In this document: positions 17,188 through 26,813 of the stretch, in pieces
Numbering within the stretch: the stretch's first letter is position 1
Layout of the letters: each line of letters opens with the position of its first letter
Assembly (NCBI GenBank): GCA_036562185.1
Contig: DATCKN010000094.1
Location: 12,931 to 76,930 of the forward strand
Direction of reading: 5' to 3'
From: Thermoclostridium sp036562185
GTDB taxonomy: Bacteria; Bacillota; Clostridia; DSM-8532
Length of the DNA stretch: 64,000 bases
Position numbers and translations under genes: made by a program
Notes under the pieces: model-generated
Seen by the model: only the letters and a program-made list of their open reading frames with translations
The model's database searches: none
What the model was told of the DNA's origin: nothing

Positions 17188-19491
17188 TTAAATTTTCTTG
17201 TATTCGGATGGAGTTATTCCCTCATATTTTTTGAAATAACGTTTAAAGCTTTGAAGATTGCTATACCCAACACTTTCAGCAATTTTCTGTAATGTCAGGT
17301 TGCTGTTTTTTATCAGGTTTTTGGCTTTTTCTATTCGGTATGTGTTAAGATAGTCGGTCATACTCATGTTCAGATTTTCATTGTAAAGCCTTCGCAGGTA
17401 GGAGTAGCTGACACCAATCCTGTCGGCAAGTTCCTGAAAGTTTATGTTTTCTTTATAATGCTCGTGAATATAGTCCTGGACTTTCAGAATATACTTGTTC
17501 TGACCGGTTTTACGAATCCTGGTGTATTCAACGATTGAAACGCATATATTTTTAATCCAGTGCTGAATTTCATCCAGGGTTTCAAGTGTTGACAGGTGCT
17601 GGTACAGAGTTTTGTCGGTTGAAAACACTTCGCCCGGGTTCAGGTGCTCATTGAGCATATATTTTATAATACTGCCTGTTAAATGATTTATTATTTGCAG
17701 TATATTATCATGAGACAGTTTTTTCTCACGGATTTCGCTGAAGAAAACGTCAACCGATTCCATAAGCTCTTCCGAATTTCCGAGTTTTAAAAAGTTAAAA
17801 ATATGTTTCTCGGTAGCGGCAGGATAATAATACTCATCGTTTTGCCTGTCATCTATGTTCCATGCCGCTATTATTCTATCGCTTCCGCAAACCAGCCGGT
17901 ATTTTAAAAGGTTTTTTGCTTCTTCAAAACTGGTTTCAACGTTTTCACTGCCCCTGTAACAGTTGCCGATTGTTATTGTAAACGTGCCGTCATATACTTC
18001 ATACGCTTTTAATTTAATTTCATGAAGTAATCTGATGATGTTAGATTTAAAAGAGGATACCGATTCTGAGGACAGATTTGCAACAATTGCCATACCGCTT
18101 TTTTCATGCTGGACTCCGGTACATTTATATGAACTCATCATATCCAGAAACAGTTTCAGAATTAATTCTTTTGTGTAATATGTTTCCTCGTTTGAAAGCC
18201 TTCGTGTAAAGGAATAGAAATTATCGATCGTAATTAAAATACATGAATAATATTCTTCATTAAAGGGTAAATACTGCATCGTGTCCAGGTCCGCTTTACC
18301 CTTTAAAAGGGACAGGAGACTGTTTTCACGAAGTTTCCGTGCGTTATGCTCATACAAACTTCGTAACCGGTTTCCCTGTTTTAAAACATCATTCAGTGCA
18401 TTTGATATAACATCCATATCATTTTTATTATTTTCAACAGTAATTCCTTTTTGCAGGCGGATTTTTTCCACAATGTTCTTTACCGGATTGTACAGGCTGC
18501 GGGAAATGAAATAGCAGACGGGTATGCCGATTACAGTCATTATAAAGGCAATTACAAGAATAATGCTGCGAAATACATTAAAATTAGTCAGGAATTCCTG
18601 AATAGAACATTCATTCAGATAAATCCACCCATTGTAGCCTGATTTGGCATAAATCACAATATAATTTTCTTTACCGATTTTTGTCTGAATAAATCCGGAA
18701 GATTTATCCGACGAGAGTATTTCAGAAATATATCCACGGTCCGATATATTTGTGGTTACAATATTGTTCACAGAGCTTAATATAACAATACCGTCAGAGC
18801 TTATTACAGTAATCTCCCCGGTGGACTTTAACACACCCTGATCCAAAACCTTGCCCAGTTCGTCTTCTTTTATGTTAATAACCAGAAGCCCCTGAAAAGA
18901 AGATGTATATGTTACGGGATAAACCATTGTAATAACCCTGTTTGTTCCGGTAAGGCCGCTTTTTGCAGAGCTTTCCCGTGTGACAGGAATCCCGACTTCC
19001 CTTGTTTCCATCCAGAGAATGTTTTTCTTTTTTCTTTTATATTCATCAATCCAAGCGGTGTCATAAAATTCTGGCCTGCTAAAAATGAGCATATCAGATG
19101 TATAAATTACTTCTCTGTTATAATCGTATAAATATATTGATTGGATGTTTTTATTTGATATTTTCGTATTGTAAAGCAGTTTCAGAACATCGGAAATTAT
19201 TGAAACGTTTCTGCCGGTATCCGGGTCATTGCCGGTTAACATGTTGAGGCCTTCAATGGTCTTGTTCAGCGCAATTTGCTTTGCATCGTTCTGAATTTCA
19301 TCAAGGCATGCTTCAACGAATCCCTGCGCCATGTAAAGTTTTTCTGTACCCGAGTTAATCAATCCTTCCCTGAAAAAGGACAGAGTATAGTAATAATAAG
19401 TGGTACTTACTATCAGAACAGGAATTACCATTATGAGAACAAAAGCTATAAACAGTTTAAAAAATACCGGAATGGATATATTCTGTTTCAT
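17188..19491 (-). CDS. membrane-bound AraC-family transcriptional regulator
   Basis: A 767-residue protein with an N-terminal membrane segment (about 10-35), a long extracellular Cache-like sensor, a second membrane segment at about 304-326, a coiled-coil and middle domain, and a C-terminal AraC DNA-binding domain (from about 665: NINFQELADRIGVSYSYLRRL, second helix LQKIAESVGYSNLQSFKRYF). It resembles the large sensor-AraC regulators found beside carbohydrate uptake and degradation genes in Paenibacillus and Clostridia. Its start is 24 bases after the stop of the binding-protein gene, so the two form an operon. It likely detects extracellular sugar or the adjacent binding protein and activates nearby pectin genes. 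Confidence 0.88.
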   Translation of the reverse strand: MKQNISIPVFFKLFIAFVLIMVIPVLIVSTTYYYYTLSFFREGLINSGTEKLYMAQGFVEACLDEIQNDAKQIALNKTIEGLNMLTGNDPDTGRNVSIISDVLKLLYNTKISNKNIQSIYLYDYNREVIYTSDMLIFSRPEFYDTAWIDEYKRKKKNILWMETREVGIPVTRESSAKSGLTGTNRVITMVYPVTYTSSFQGLLVINIKEDELGKVLDQGVLKSTGEITVISSDGIVILSSVNNIVTTNISDRGYISEILSSDKSSGFIQTKIGKENYIVIYAKSGYNGWIYLNECSIQEFLTNFNVFRSIILVIAFIMTVIGIPVCYFISRSLYNPVKNIVEKIRLQKGITVENNKNDMDVISNALNDVLKQGNRLRSLYEHNARKLRENSLLSLLKGKADLDTMQYLPFNEEYYSCILITIDNFYSFTRRLSNEETYYTKELILKLFLDMMSSYKCTGVQHEKSGMAIVANLSSESVSSFKSNIIRLLHEIKLKAYEVYDGTFTITIGNCYRGSENVETSFEEAKNLLKYRLVCGSDRIIAAWNIDDRQNDEYYYPAATEKHIFNFLKLGNSEELMESVDVFFSEIREKKLSHDNILQIINHLTGSIIKYMLNEHLNPGEVFSTDKTLYQHLSTLETLDEIQHWIKNICVSIVEYTRIRKTGQNKYILKVQDYIHEHYKENINFQELADRIGVSYSYLRRLYNENLNMSMTDYLNTYRIEKAKNLIKNSNLTLQKIAESVGYSNLQSFKRYFKKYEGITPSEYKKI

Positions 19492-19515
19492 TGCCTGGAG
19501 CTCCGAATTCTGTTA

Positions 19516-21021
19516 TCAGTCTTTCCTTTCCCTGTAAAGAGTATTGACTTCCCGGATGTATTCCTCACCACCGCTTTTAAGCCAGGTCTGAATGATGCCG
19601 TTAAATTCGGTTTCATCAATTTCTCCGGTAATAAATTTAATTCTGGCATTGTTAATGAGGCTGTCCAGGAAATTGCCCTTGATATAATAAATCTCAGACG
19701 TAAATGGTTCTGCAGGATTGGATACCAGGATTCTTTCATTTTCTGCCTGTATTTTTTCAATCTTTTCCCTTAGACCGCTTGTTTCAACAGGAGTGGTTAA
19801 GTCCTTCGGAATAAACGTCAACAGCATCGACAGATCGTTTCTTTCTGTTTCCGAAACACCTTCTGCAATTTCTCTGATTACCACGCCATCCCGGACAACA
19901 TAATGTCTGCCTTCGATTCCATGGTATAGTAAATCCTGGGCTTCGCGCTCATTTAGTTTATCCATGAACTGAAGAATCCGATCAATTTCATAGTCGCTTT
20001 TCCCATTGGCCGATATTGCATAAAATCCGTTATATCCTGATGTGGAAAGGCTCTTCATACCTTTTTTCCCGGCCACGGCACCGAATAATCCTATCTCAAA
20101 ATTTTCAAGACCTATCCTTTCCATGCGGGATAAAAGAGTGTTTGCCCTGTCAAGGACATCAACAATACAGCCTGCTTGTCCATTTACAAACGGATCATTG
20201 AAATATGCCGGATCAAAAAACAAAAAATCCTGGTTTACAAGTTTTTCTTCATACAACTTTCTTAAAAACCAAAGCGATTCCATATATTCGGGGGTAAGAT
20301 GGGCAGGTACCAGTTCGCCTTCGGAATTCTCGCCCCATACTTTCGGAACACCAAACCAGGTCTGAATGATATCAAGAGAGACGGCTGAACTTGTAAGAAT
20401 AAGCCCGTATGTATCATCAGTATTGTTCCTGTCAGGGTCCCCACAGGTGAAACCTTTGAGCATATTGTAAAAATCCTCGATGGTTTCAGGCTCTTTCATG
20501 CCTATATTCTCAAGCCAGTCTTTCCGGTATATGGCGCCATATCTGCCCAGTATGCGCATTCTTGGAATGCCATATAATTTATTGTCGATTAGAATATTAT
20601 TCATTACCAACCGGTTCATCTGCCTTAAGTTTTTATAATTATTGAGTTTTGGGCCAATTTCAGCAAAAGCTCCTGCCCTGGCGGCATTAATTACACTGTA
20701 AGACTTTGATGTTACAAGCATTACATCAGGCAAATCTCCTGAAGCAAGAATTAAATTCATCTGGTCTTCATAACTGGAATTGCTTACCCATTGAATAATA
20801 AGTTTTGATCCTGTAAATTCTTCAATAGCTTTGACAACAGGACTTTCACCTGAGGCAGGGTTTTTTGTGAAGGCGGTCGTCATAATTGTTATGGAAAAGG
20901 AATCTGCATAGCTCTGCTGAAAAGGCTGAAAAGACATAACAGCATTGTTATGCGTACAAGCTGTAAGCAAAAGCAATATTAGAGCAGAAAAAATCAGGCG
21001 GGTGATTTTAAAATGCTTCAT
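19516..21021 (-). CDS. extracellular solute-binding lipoprotein (family 1)
   Basis: A 501-residue protein with a lipoprotein signal ending in LLLLTACTHN (Cys at about 21). The mature part has the two-lobe features of ABC sugar-binding proteins: a strand plus SYEDQMNLILASGDLPDVM, and later KDWLENIGMKEPETIEDFYNMLKG, as in lipo-oligosaccharide / rhamnogalacturonide binders (LplA/YtcQ type). Normally such genes sit with two permease genes; none is present here. The downstream partner is the membrane AraC regulator, so it may act as a sensing co-receptor or supply a transporter encoded elsewhere. Its ATG overlaps the stop of a small upstream frame (ATGA). Confidence 0.85.
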   Translation of the reverse strand: MKHFKITRLIFSALILLLLTACTHNNAVMSFQPFQQSYADSFSITIMTTAFTKNPASGESPVVKAIEEFTGSKLIIQWVSNSSYEDQMNLILASGDLPDVMLVTSKSYSVINAARAGAFAEIGPKLNNYKNLRQMNRLVMNNILIDNKLYGIPRMRILGRYGAIYRKDWLENIGMKEPETIEDFYNMLKGFTCGDPDRNNTDDTYGLILTSSAVSLDIIQTWFGVPKVWGENSEGELVPAHLTPEYMESLWFLRKLYEEKLVNQDFLFFDPAYFNDPFVNGQAGCIVDVLDRANTLLSRMERIGLENFEIGLFGAVAGKKGMKSLSTSGYNGFYAISANGKSDYEIDRILQFMDKLNEREAQDLLYHGIEGRHYVVRDGVVIREIAEGVSETERNDLSMLLTFIPKDLTTPVETSGLREKIEKIQAENERILVSNPAEPFTSEIYYIKGNFLDSLINNARIKFITGEIDETEFNGIIQTWLKSGGEEYIREVNTLYRERKD

Positions 21022-21278
21022 ATATATTCACTCATTTTAGTTATTTTAAACCGAGATTTATTACTATTATAATAATTTCTTATAAATTTTACAAATTTCC
21101 ACTGTGGCAGATCAATATTATTATGCAATTTAGGAACGTCACTTCGTATTCCGGAACTGAACCTGCAATCTTTGCCAAATGCAGTATAGCTGCTGAAAGA
21201 AGATGCTGTGAACTCTGCCGGATACTTTTCCGGTCCGCAAATAAATGACATTGCCTTTTTAAATGTTTTGTTTGACAT
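21018..21278 (-). CDS. small hypothetical protein coupled to binding-protein gene
   Basis: An 86-residue frame with AAGG five bases before ATG. Its TGA overlaps the next ATG, an arrangement that could couple translation. The product has no recognisable motif, no signal peptide and no clear secondary-structure pattern; one cluster (AFGKDCRFSSGIRSDV) is protein-like. It may simply be leader sequence of the binding-protein transcript. Confidence 0.3.
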   Translation of the reverse strand: MSNKTFKKAMSFICGPEKYPAEFTASSFSSYTAFGKDCRFSSGIRSDVPKLHNNIDLPQWKFVKFIRNYYNSNKSRFKITKMSEYI

Positions 21279-21376
21279 ATGTACCTTATCTTATGTAATA
21301 TATATTAAGTATTTTTTTGATTAATTTACTGCTGAAAAAGCAGGCTTACATAATGAAATGTTCGGAGGAAACACCA

Positions 21377-22396
21377 ATGTCGCAGAATTCGCCTCATGTG
21401 ATAATACCACCGGGATATAAGTCATTATTGTCGGTTATCGACACTGAAATTGCTATCAAACTGTTAAAAGATTTTTTTGAAGATGAGCTTGCAAAGAAAC
21501 TTAATCTGGTAAGGGTTTCCGCACCGCTTTTTGTAAGGCCAGAATCGGGATTAAACGATAACCTCAGTGGTGTGGAGAGGCCGGTTTCATTTGATGTTAA
21601 ATACATGGGTGCTGAAGTTGAAATAGTTCATTCCCTGGCTAAGTGGAAGCGGATGGCTCTTAAAAAGTATGAATTTGAAACCGGTCAGGGGCTTTATACC
21701 GATATGAATGCCATAAGGCGGGATGAAAAACTGGATAATTTGCATTCCATATATGTTGACCAGTGGGACTGGGAAAAAATAATTGAAAAAAGCGACAGGA
21801 ACAAAGATTTCCTGAAGTCTATTGTAAAACAGATTTTCGAGGTTTTTAAAAGCACCGAGGATTTTATATGCGGAAAATACCCCAATATTCCCCGGAAACT
21901 GCCCGATGAAATTTACTTTATTACAACACAGGAGCTGGAAGATCTTTATCCCGGCCTTACTTCGGAACAGCGTGAATTTGAGATTGCAAAAGAGAAAAAG
22001 GCAGTTTTCATAATGGAAATAGGAGATAATTTAAAATCGGGCCAAAAGCATGATAAACGGGCTCCGGACTATGATGACTGGCATCTGAACGGGGACATTC
22101 TTTTCTGGTACCCCCTGTTAAACAGATCGGTAGAAATGTCTTCAATGGGAATACGGGTTGATGAAAAAGCCCTTTTGGATCAGCTTATTAAGGCAAACTG
22201 CCCCGAACGTAAAGAACTTGCTTTCCACAGGGATGTGCTGGACGGCAAACTGCCATATACAATAGGCGGAGGTATAGGGCAGTCCCGTTTGTGCCTGTTC
22301 TTCCTTAACAAGGCTCATATAGGAGAAGTACAGGCATCGGTATGGGATAACGAAACAACTGATATATGCGAAAAGGCAGGAATACATTTGCTGTAG
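21377..22396 (+). CDS. asnA: aspartate--ammonia ligase (asparagine synthetase A)
   Basis: ATG 21377 follows GGAGGAA; an earlier in-frame ATG at 21317 has no ribosome site. The 339 residues match AsnA, a class II aminoacyl-tRNA-synthetase-like enzyme that makes asparagine from aspartate, ammonia and ATP: VSAPLFVRPESGLNDNLSG near the N terminus, VHSLAKWKRMAL, YTDMNAIRRDE, and the class-II motif-3-like end GGGIGQSRLCLFFL. The length is normal (about 330-340). It is monocistronic with its own terminator. No Asn T-box is visible upstream. Confidence 0.95.
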   Translation: MSQNSPHVIIPPGYKSLLSVIDTEIAIKLLKDFFEDELAKKLNLVRVSAPLFVRPESGLNDNLSGVERPVSFDVKYMGAEVEIVHSLAKWKRMALKKYEFETGQGLYTDMNAIRRDEKLDNLHSIYVDQWDWEKIIEKSDRNKDFLKSIVKQIFEVFKSTEDFICGKYPNIPRKLPDEIYFITTQELEDLYPGLTSEQREFEIAKEKKAVFIMEIGDNLKSGQKHDKRAPDYDDWHLNGDILFWYPLLNRSVEMSSMGIRVDEKALLDQLIKANCPERKELAFHRDVLDGKLPYTIGGGIGQSRLCLFFLNKAHIGEVQASVWDNETTDICEKAGIHLL

Positions 22397-22435
22397 CGGA
22401 TAACATGAAAATTTAGTTTAATATAAATTTCAAAG

Positions 22436-22463
22436 AAAGTGAATCTGGCGGATTCACTTTTTT
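22436..22463 (+). terminator. terminator of asnA
   Basis: AAAGTGAATC and GATTCACTTT pair around a 5-base loop and are followed by more T. Confidence 0.85.
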
Positions 22464-22523
22464 AATGCCTGTAAATACCCACATTTTGCATAATTGTAAG
22501 TCCAAAGGACAAGAATATTAACG

Positions 22524-24095
22524 GTGATGGTTATGCAAAAGTGTAAAAGGGAGAGGCGTACAACAAGAAAAATAATTAAGCTTGGAGATAACAGGGAAAG
22601 TAAAGAAGCAGCGAAGAAAAGCAATAAACTTACAAAATCCCTGGAAGAGAATATAAAAATACTTGAAGAGAAATTTAAAAACGACAGCACGGTTATTTTC
22701 AGGAGGTTTCAGAACAGGTACCTGCCAAAAGTGAAATGCTGCATAGTTTTTATTGAAGGAATGATAGATTTTAAACATATAAATATGCAGATTATCGAAC
22801 CTCTGATGGAGCAGGACCTGAGGAGTTTGTCCTCATCGTGCAGCCTTCTTGAAGATATAAAGGATAAGGTTTTGCCGGTAAATGATGTAGAGGAATCGGG
22901 GGATCTGGAAAAGATTCTTCAGTCGATTTGCTACGGTAACACCATTTTTTTGCTGGACGGGTATGACACCGCCCTGTTGGTTGAGTCAAAGGGCTGGGAG
23001 GTCCGGGCAATCACCGAACCCGAGTCCGGAAAAGTAATACGCGGGCCACGTGAAGGCTTCACAGAACACATTATTTCCAATATATCGCTTATCAGGAGAA
23101 GAATAAAAAATCCAAACCTTAAATTTAAATTCATGCAGCTTGGAAAACAGACAAATACAACCATCTGCATAACCTATATTGACGGAGTCGCGCTTGAGAG
23201 TGTATTGGTTGAGCTGGAGCAAAGACTCAACAGGATAGATATAGATGGTATTCTGGATTCGGGGTATATCCAGGAGCTAATCGGTGATGCACCTTTTTCC
23301 ACGTTCCCAACAGTAGGTTATACCGAAAGGCCCGATGTGGTTGTTGCAAGGATGCTTGAAGGAAGAATAGCCGTTATTGTCGACGGAAGCCCGTTTGTGC
23401 TGACAGTTCCGCATGTTCTTGTAGAAAACATTCAGGTAAGTGAAGATTACTACGATCACTTTATTTTCGGGAGCTTTAACAGGTTTGTGAGGGCAGTGGC
23501 TTCAATTTTCACGATAAGTATCCCTGCCGTTTACCTGGCATTAGTGACATATCATCAGGAAATGATCCCCACCCAGCTTTTGATTTCGTTGTCTGCTTCC
23601 CTTGAAGGGGTGCCTCTGCCCACATCTTTATCGTTAATTATTATGCTTATTGTCTTTGATATTTTACGTGAAGCAGGAGCAAGAATGCCCACCGCGGTAG
23701 GGCAGACTGTTAATATTGTAGGCACACTGGTGCTTGGGCAGGCAGCGGTTGAAGCACACCTTGTAAGTGCTCCGGTTATTATTGTAACAGCCATAAGCGG
23801 GATAACAACTTTGATTGTGCCTACACTGATAGAGAGCCTTGTTTTGCTCAGGTTTATACTGTTAATCCTTGCTTCAATCCTGGGCTTATATGGTTATTTT
23901 ATCGGGATAATATTGATATACCTGCATCTGATGTCAATACGCTCTTTTGGAGTGCCTTATATGTTGTCAATAACGAGATTCAGAAACCATGATGGACAGG
24001 ATGCCTGGATACGTGCACCATGGTGGACAATGACTCTCAGACCCAAAATAATCGGTGCCAGAAACCTGATACGACAAATTTCAAACAGGAGATGA
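22524..24095 (+). CDS. gerA: GerA-type spore germinant receptor subunit A
   Basis: A 523-residue protein of the GerAA/GerKA/SpoVAF family. The N-terminal 290 residues are a hydrophilic domain (YLPKVKCCIVFIEGMID; ITEPESGKVIRGPREGFTE is a hallmark of the family). The C-terminal half has four to five membrane helices with GVPLPTSLSLIIMLIVFDILREAGARMP and PTAVGQTVNIVGTLVLGQAAV. It sits in the inner spore membrane and, with B and C subunits, detects nutrients to trigger germination. The start is uncertain: GTG 22524, ATG 22527 and ATG 22533 are all near, none with an ideal site. First gene of a four-gene operon. Confidence 0.95.
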   Translation: MMVMQKCKRERRTTRKIIKLGDNRESKEAAKKSNKLTKSLEENIKILEEKFKNDSTVIFRRFQNRYLPKVKCCIVFIEGMIDFKHINMQIIEPLMEQDLRSLSSSCSLLEDIKDKVLPVNDVEESGDLEKILQSICYGNTIFLLDGYDTALLVESKGWEVRAITEPESGKVIRGPREGFTEHIISNISLIRRRIKNPNLKFKFMQLGKQTNTTICITYIDGVALESVLVELEQRLNRIDIDGILDSGYIQELIGDAPFSTFPTVGYTERPDVVVARMLEGRIAVIVDGSPFVLTVPHVLVENIQVSEDYYDHFIFGSFNRFVRAVASIFTISIPAVYLALVTYHQEMIPTQLLISLSASLEGVPLPTSLSLIIMLIVFDILREAGARMPTAVGQTVNIVGTLVLGQAAVEAHLVSAPVIIVTAISGITTLIVPTLIESLVLLRFILLILASILGLYGYFIGIILIYLHLMSIRSFGVPYMLSITRFRNHDGQDAWIRAPWWTMTLRPKIIGARNLIRQISNRR

Positions 24096-24101
24096 GAGGG
24101 T

Positions 24102-25235
24102 TTGAGAATAAAGGTTGTTTTTCTTCCTGTACTGGCAGTTATTCTGTTTGTATTGACATCATGCTGGAATTACAGGGAAGTAAACGAAATGGCAATTATT
24201 ATTGGAGCCGCAGTAGATAAAGGTGTGGAAAACCAATATATGCTTACGGTGGAGTTGCTGGACGTAAGTGGCGGAGCTCAGACAGAGCTGTCTACAAGGA
24301 TATTGTCTGTTGAGGGTGAAACTGTTTTCGATGCTGCAAGAAAGCTTATTTCGGTAGAGGGAAAAAGGGGTTATTGGGGACATACACGTGTTTTAATTGT
24401 AAATGAAGAAATTGCCCGGGAAGATATAACCGAAGCGGTTTCCTTTTTCCGCCAGGACGCAGAAGCAAGAGGAGATCTTTATGTTATCGTATCAAGGGGA
24501 TATAGCGCCAGGGAAATCATGAATTCGGGCATACCTTATGGAGATGTGCTGTCGGAATCACTGGCACAAGGCCTTGAAAACAGCAAATTTGTATCTGAAA
24601 TTCCTGAAACCCGGCTTTATACGCTTAGCCAGGATTTGAAATCGAGCAAGGTTTCTCCTGTATTGCCGGCTGTAACTTTATTGTCAATAGATGATAAGAA
24701 AGTGCCTGTTCTCAGGGGAGCGGCTGTTTTTCAGAAAAGCAGGATGGTAGGTTTTCTGGATGAAGAAGAGACAAAAGCAATGCTGTTTCTGAAAAATGAA
24801 ATTGAAGGCGGTGTTTTAGTTACAAAAGCAGGTAAAACTCGTGTTTCTCTCGAAATTAAGGACAATAATACAAAAATCAAAGTAAAAACGGAAGGTGACC
24901 GGCTTATTCTTGATATAACGGTTCAAACAAAAGCAATTATTGATGAAGTAATCGGTAATTTGGAATTCAGTGATATAGAAATGCTGGATGAAATTAAGAG
25001 GCTAAGTGAAGAACAGCTTAAAAGCAAACTTGAAAAGATAATTGATAAGGCAAGGTATTACAGGACGGATATTTTTGGTTTTGGACAAAAAATATATGAA
25101 GATAACCCGGGAAAATGGAATGAAATTTCTGATGATTACGAGACCGAATTTGCCAAGATTGATGTGAACCTTACAGTAAAAGTGGAAATACCAAATACAT
25201 CCATTATATTCAAACATCTGGATGAAGGAGAATAG
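24102..25235 (+). CDS. gerC: Ger(x)C family spore germination lipoprotein
   Basis: Starts at TTG 24102 behind GAGAGGG, 6 bases after the gerA stop. A lipoprotein signal (FVLTSCWNYREV, Cys about 20) is followed by the GerC N-terminal motif NEMAIIIGAAVDKG, then YWGHTRVLIVNEEIARE and the C-terminal domain with TVQTKAIIDEVIGN. The C subunit is the peripheral, lipid-anchored part of the germinant receptor on the outer face of the spore's inner membrane. Length (377) is normal. Confidence 0.93.
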   Translation: MRIKVVFLPVLAVILFVLTSCWNYREVNEMAIIIGAAVDKGVENQYMLTVELLDVSGGAQTELSTRILSVEGETVFDAARKLISVEGKRGYWGHTRVLIVNEEIAREDITEAVSFFRQDAEARGDLYVIVSRGYSAREIMNSGIPYGDVLSESLAQGLENSKFVSEIPETRLYTLSQDLKSSKVSPVLPAVTLLSIDDKKVPVLRGAAVFQKSRMVGFLDEEETKAMLFLKNEIEGGVLVTKAGKTRVSLEIKDNNTKIKVKTEGDRLILDITVQTKAIIDEVIGNLEFSDIEMLDEIKRLSEEQLKSKLEKIIDKARYYRTDIFGFGQKIYEDNPGKWNEISDDYETEFAKIDVNLTVKVEIPNTSIIFKHLDEGE

Positions 25236-25236
25236 A

Positions 25237-25446
25237 ATGTTTGTTATAGTTTTTATCGGGTATGCATTGCTGGGTATTTATGAATTTGTTCCGTTATATA
25301 AGGAAAAAATGTGGAAGGAGTTTTATGTGAACTTAGGATTGGCTTTAATATCATTTACTGTTGCATTCCTGATAAGTATAAATGTGAAAATACCAAGTCC
25401 TGCAAGGCAATTTGAAGCAATAATATACTCTTTAACTGGAAAGTAG
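25237..25446 (+). CDS. small membrane protein of the ger operon
   Basis: Start ATG 25237 with GAAGGAG seven bases upstream (overlapping the end of gerC); 69 residues. Two membrane helices (FVIVFIGYALLGIYEFVPL and LGLALISFTVAFLISI) are joined by a short charged loop KEKMWKE. It belongs to the group of short two-helix proteins found in some germinant-receptor operons between C and B, resembling the fourth D subunit described for several spore formers. That link is by size, topology and place; sequence similarity could not be tested. Confidence 0.6.
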   Translation: MFVIVFIGYALLGIYEFVPLYKEKMWKEFYVNLGLALISFTVAFLISINVKIPSPARQFEAIIYSLTGK

Positions 25447-25458
25447 GAAAGAAATAAA

Positions 25459-26550
25459 ATGGTGAAAATTACCGACAAGGAAGCAATATGCATTGTTGTT
25501 TTATTTTTATTAGGTGGTTCCATTGTAATCGGAACAGGAATAGAAGTTAAAAATGATGCATGGATAGCAGGAATTTTAGGGATAGTTTTTTTCGTTCCGT
25601 TTGCATTAATCTATGCCAGAATACAGGCCATATACCAGGGGCGGGATTTGTTTCAGATAGCCAATTTGCTGTTTGGCAAAGTGGTTGGTACAGTTATTAT
25701 CGCAGTTTACACCTGGTATTCATTTCATTTAGGGGCGCTAGTATTGAGGAATTTTGGCGAATTTGCGAATATAACGACATTGAATGATACACCTCTGATT
25801 GTTATATTGCTCAGTTTCAGTATAATAACCATTGCTGCAGCGCGATCGGGTATTGAAGTTATAGGCAGGATAAGTACATATGCTTTGCCTTTGGTTATTT
25901 TTGTATTAGTGTTTATGGAAGTTTTGTCATTAAAACAGATGAAATTCAATTATATAAAACCTATTTTCGTAAACGGTTTTCAAAGGATAGCCGAGGCAGG
26001 GTTCACCGTTTTTTCTTTTCCTTTTGCAGAATCGGTTGTCTTTTTGGGGATTTTTTACTCGCTGAAAAAAAGGGATTCGGCATATAAAGTTTACCTGACC
26101 GGGGTGTTTATATCAGGCATTATCCTGATTACTCTGACTTTTGTTAATACTTTTATTCTTGGCCCTGTGGTGCAGGATTTTTACTTTCCGTCATACTCTT
26201 CCTTTAGCCGGATACGGCTTGGAAATTTCCTTCAGAGGATGGAAGGTACAATATCTGTATCATTTGCCGTTACATGCTTTATTAAGTCAAGCGTGTGCCT
26301 GCTTGTTGCCTGTAAAGGGATTTCAGCCATATTTAATCTTAGTGATTATAGATTTATTACTATACAGGCAGGACTGATTATGACATATCTTGCTTATATA
26401 ATTTATGACAATACGGTTGAGATGACAGACTGGGCATTAAACATATATCCATACTATGCAATACCGTTCCAGATTATAATTCCGTTGTTTATCTGGATTT
26501 GGGCTGAAATTAAAAACCGAAGAAAAGATTCAAATGATAAAGGAAGGTAA
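25459..26550 (+). CDS. gerB: GerB-type spore germination permease
   Basis: A 363-residue integral membrane protein of the spore_permease (APC superfamily) group, with about ten helices. The first helix region holds KEAICIVVLFLLGGSIVIGTG, the expected amino-acid-permease-like break in TM1. The loop YARIQAIYQGRDLFQIANLLFGKVVG matches the family motif. As the B subunit it forms the nutrient-binding channel-like part of the germinant receptor. It is last in the operon and followed by a terminator at 26632-26661. Confidence 0.93.
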   Translation: MVKITDKEAICIVVLFLLGGSIVIGTGIEVKNDAWIAGILGIVFFVPFALIYARIQAIYQGRDLFQIANLLFGKVVGTVIIAVYTWYSFHLGALVLRNFGEFANITTLNDTPLIVILLSFSIITIAAARSGIEVIGRISTYALPLVIFVLVFMEVLSLKQMKFNYIKPIFVNGFQRIAEAGFTVFSFPFAESVVFLGIFYSLKKRDSAYKVYLTGVFISGIILITLTFVNTFILGPVVQDFYFPSYSSFSRIRLGNFLQRMEGTISVSFAVTCFIKSSVCLLVACKGISAIFNLSDYRFITIQAGLIMTYLAYIIYDNTVEMTDWALNIYPYYAIPFQIIIPLFIWIWAEIKNRRKDSNDKGR

Positions 26551-26631
26551 TTTAAACCACAGGAAGAAGAATATAAGGGAAGAAGTGCATAATTAGGCTG
26601 GGATGAAACTAAACAAGCTGAAAAATTAATT

Positions 26632-26661
26632 AAAGGTGTACGGTTTTACCCGTACACCTTT
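26632..26661 (+). terminator. terminator of ger operon
   Basis: AAAGGTGTACGG and CCGTACACCTTT form a perfect 12-bp stem around a 6-base loop. The T tail is weak (TTTGGCTG), so efficiency may be moderate; it can serve both strands. Confidence 0.7.
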
Positions 26662-26813
26662 GGCTGTTAAAGTACAGCCACCTCCATTACAATCTTCATC
26701 AGATCACTCCTTTCCTAAGGATTACAGCTTCCGGATGCTGCATAACAAAGCGCTTGTTCATTTTCATTATAGCCGCCGGCATCCTGCAGTATCAAGCTAT
26801 TGTTTGGTTATAT

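Noticed and set aside
21279..21376. Asparagine T-box upstream of asnA
   Set aside because: The gap is too short and no antiterminator-like hairpin is present.
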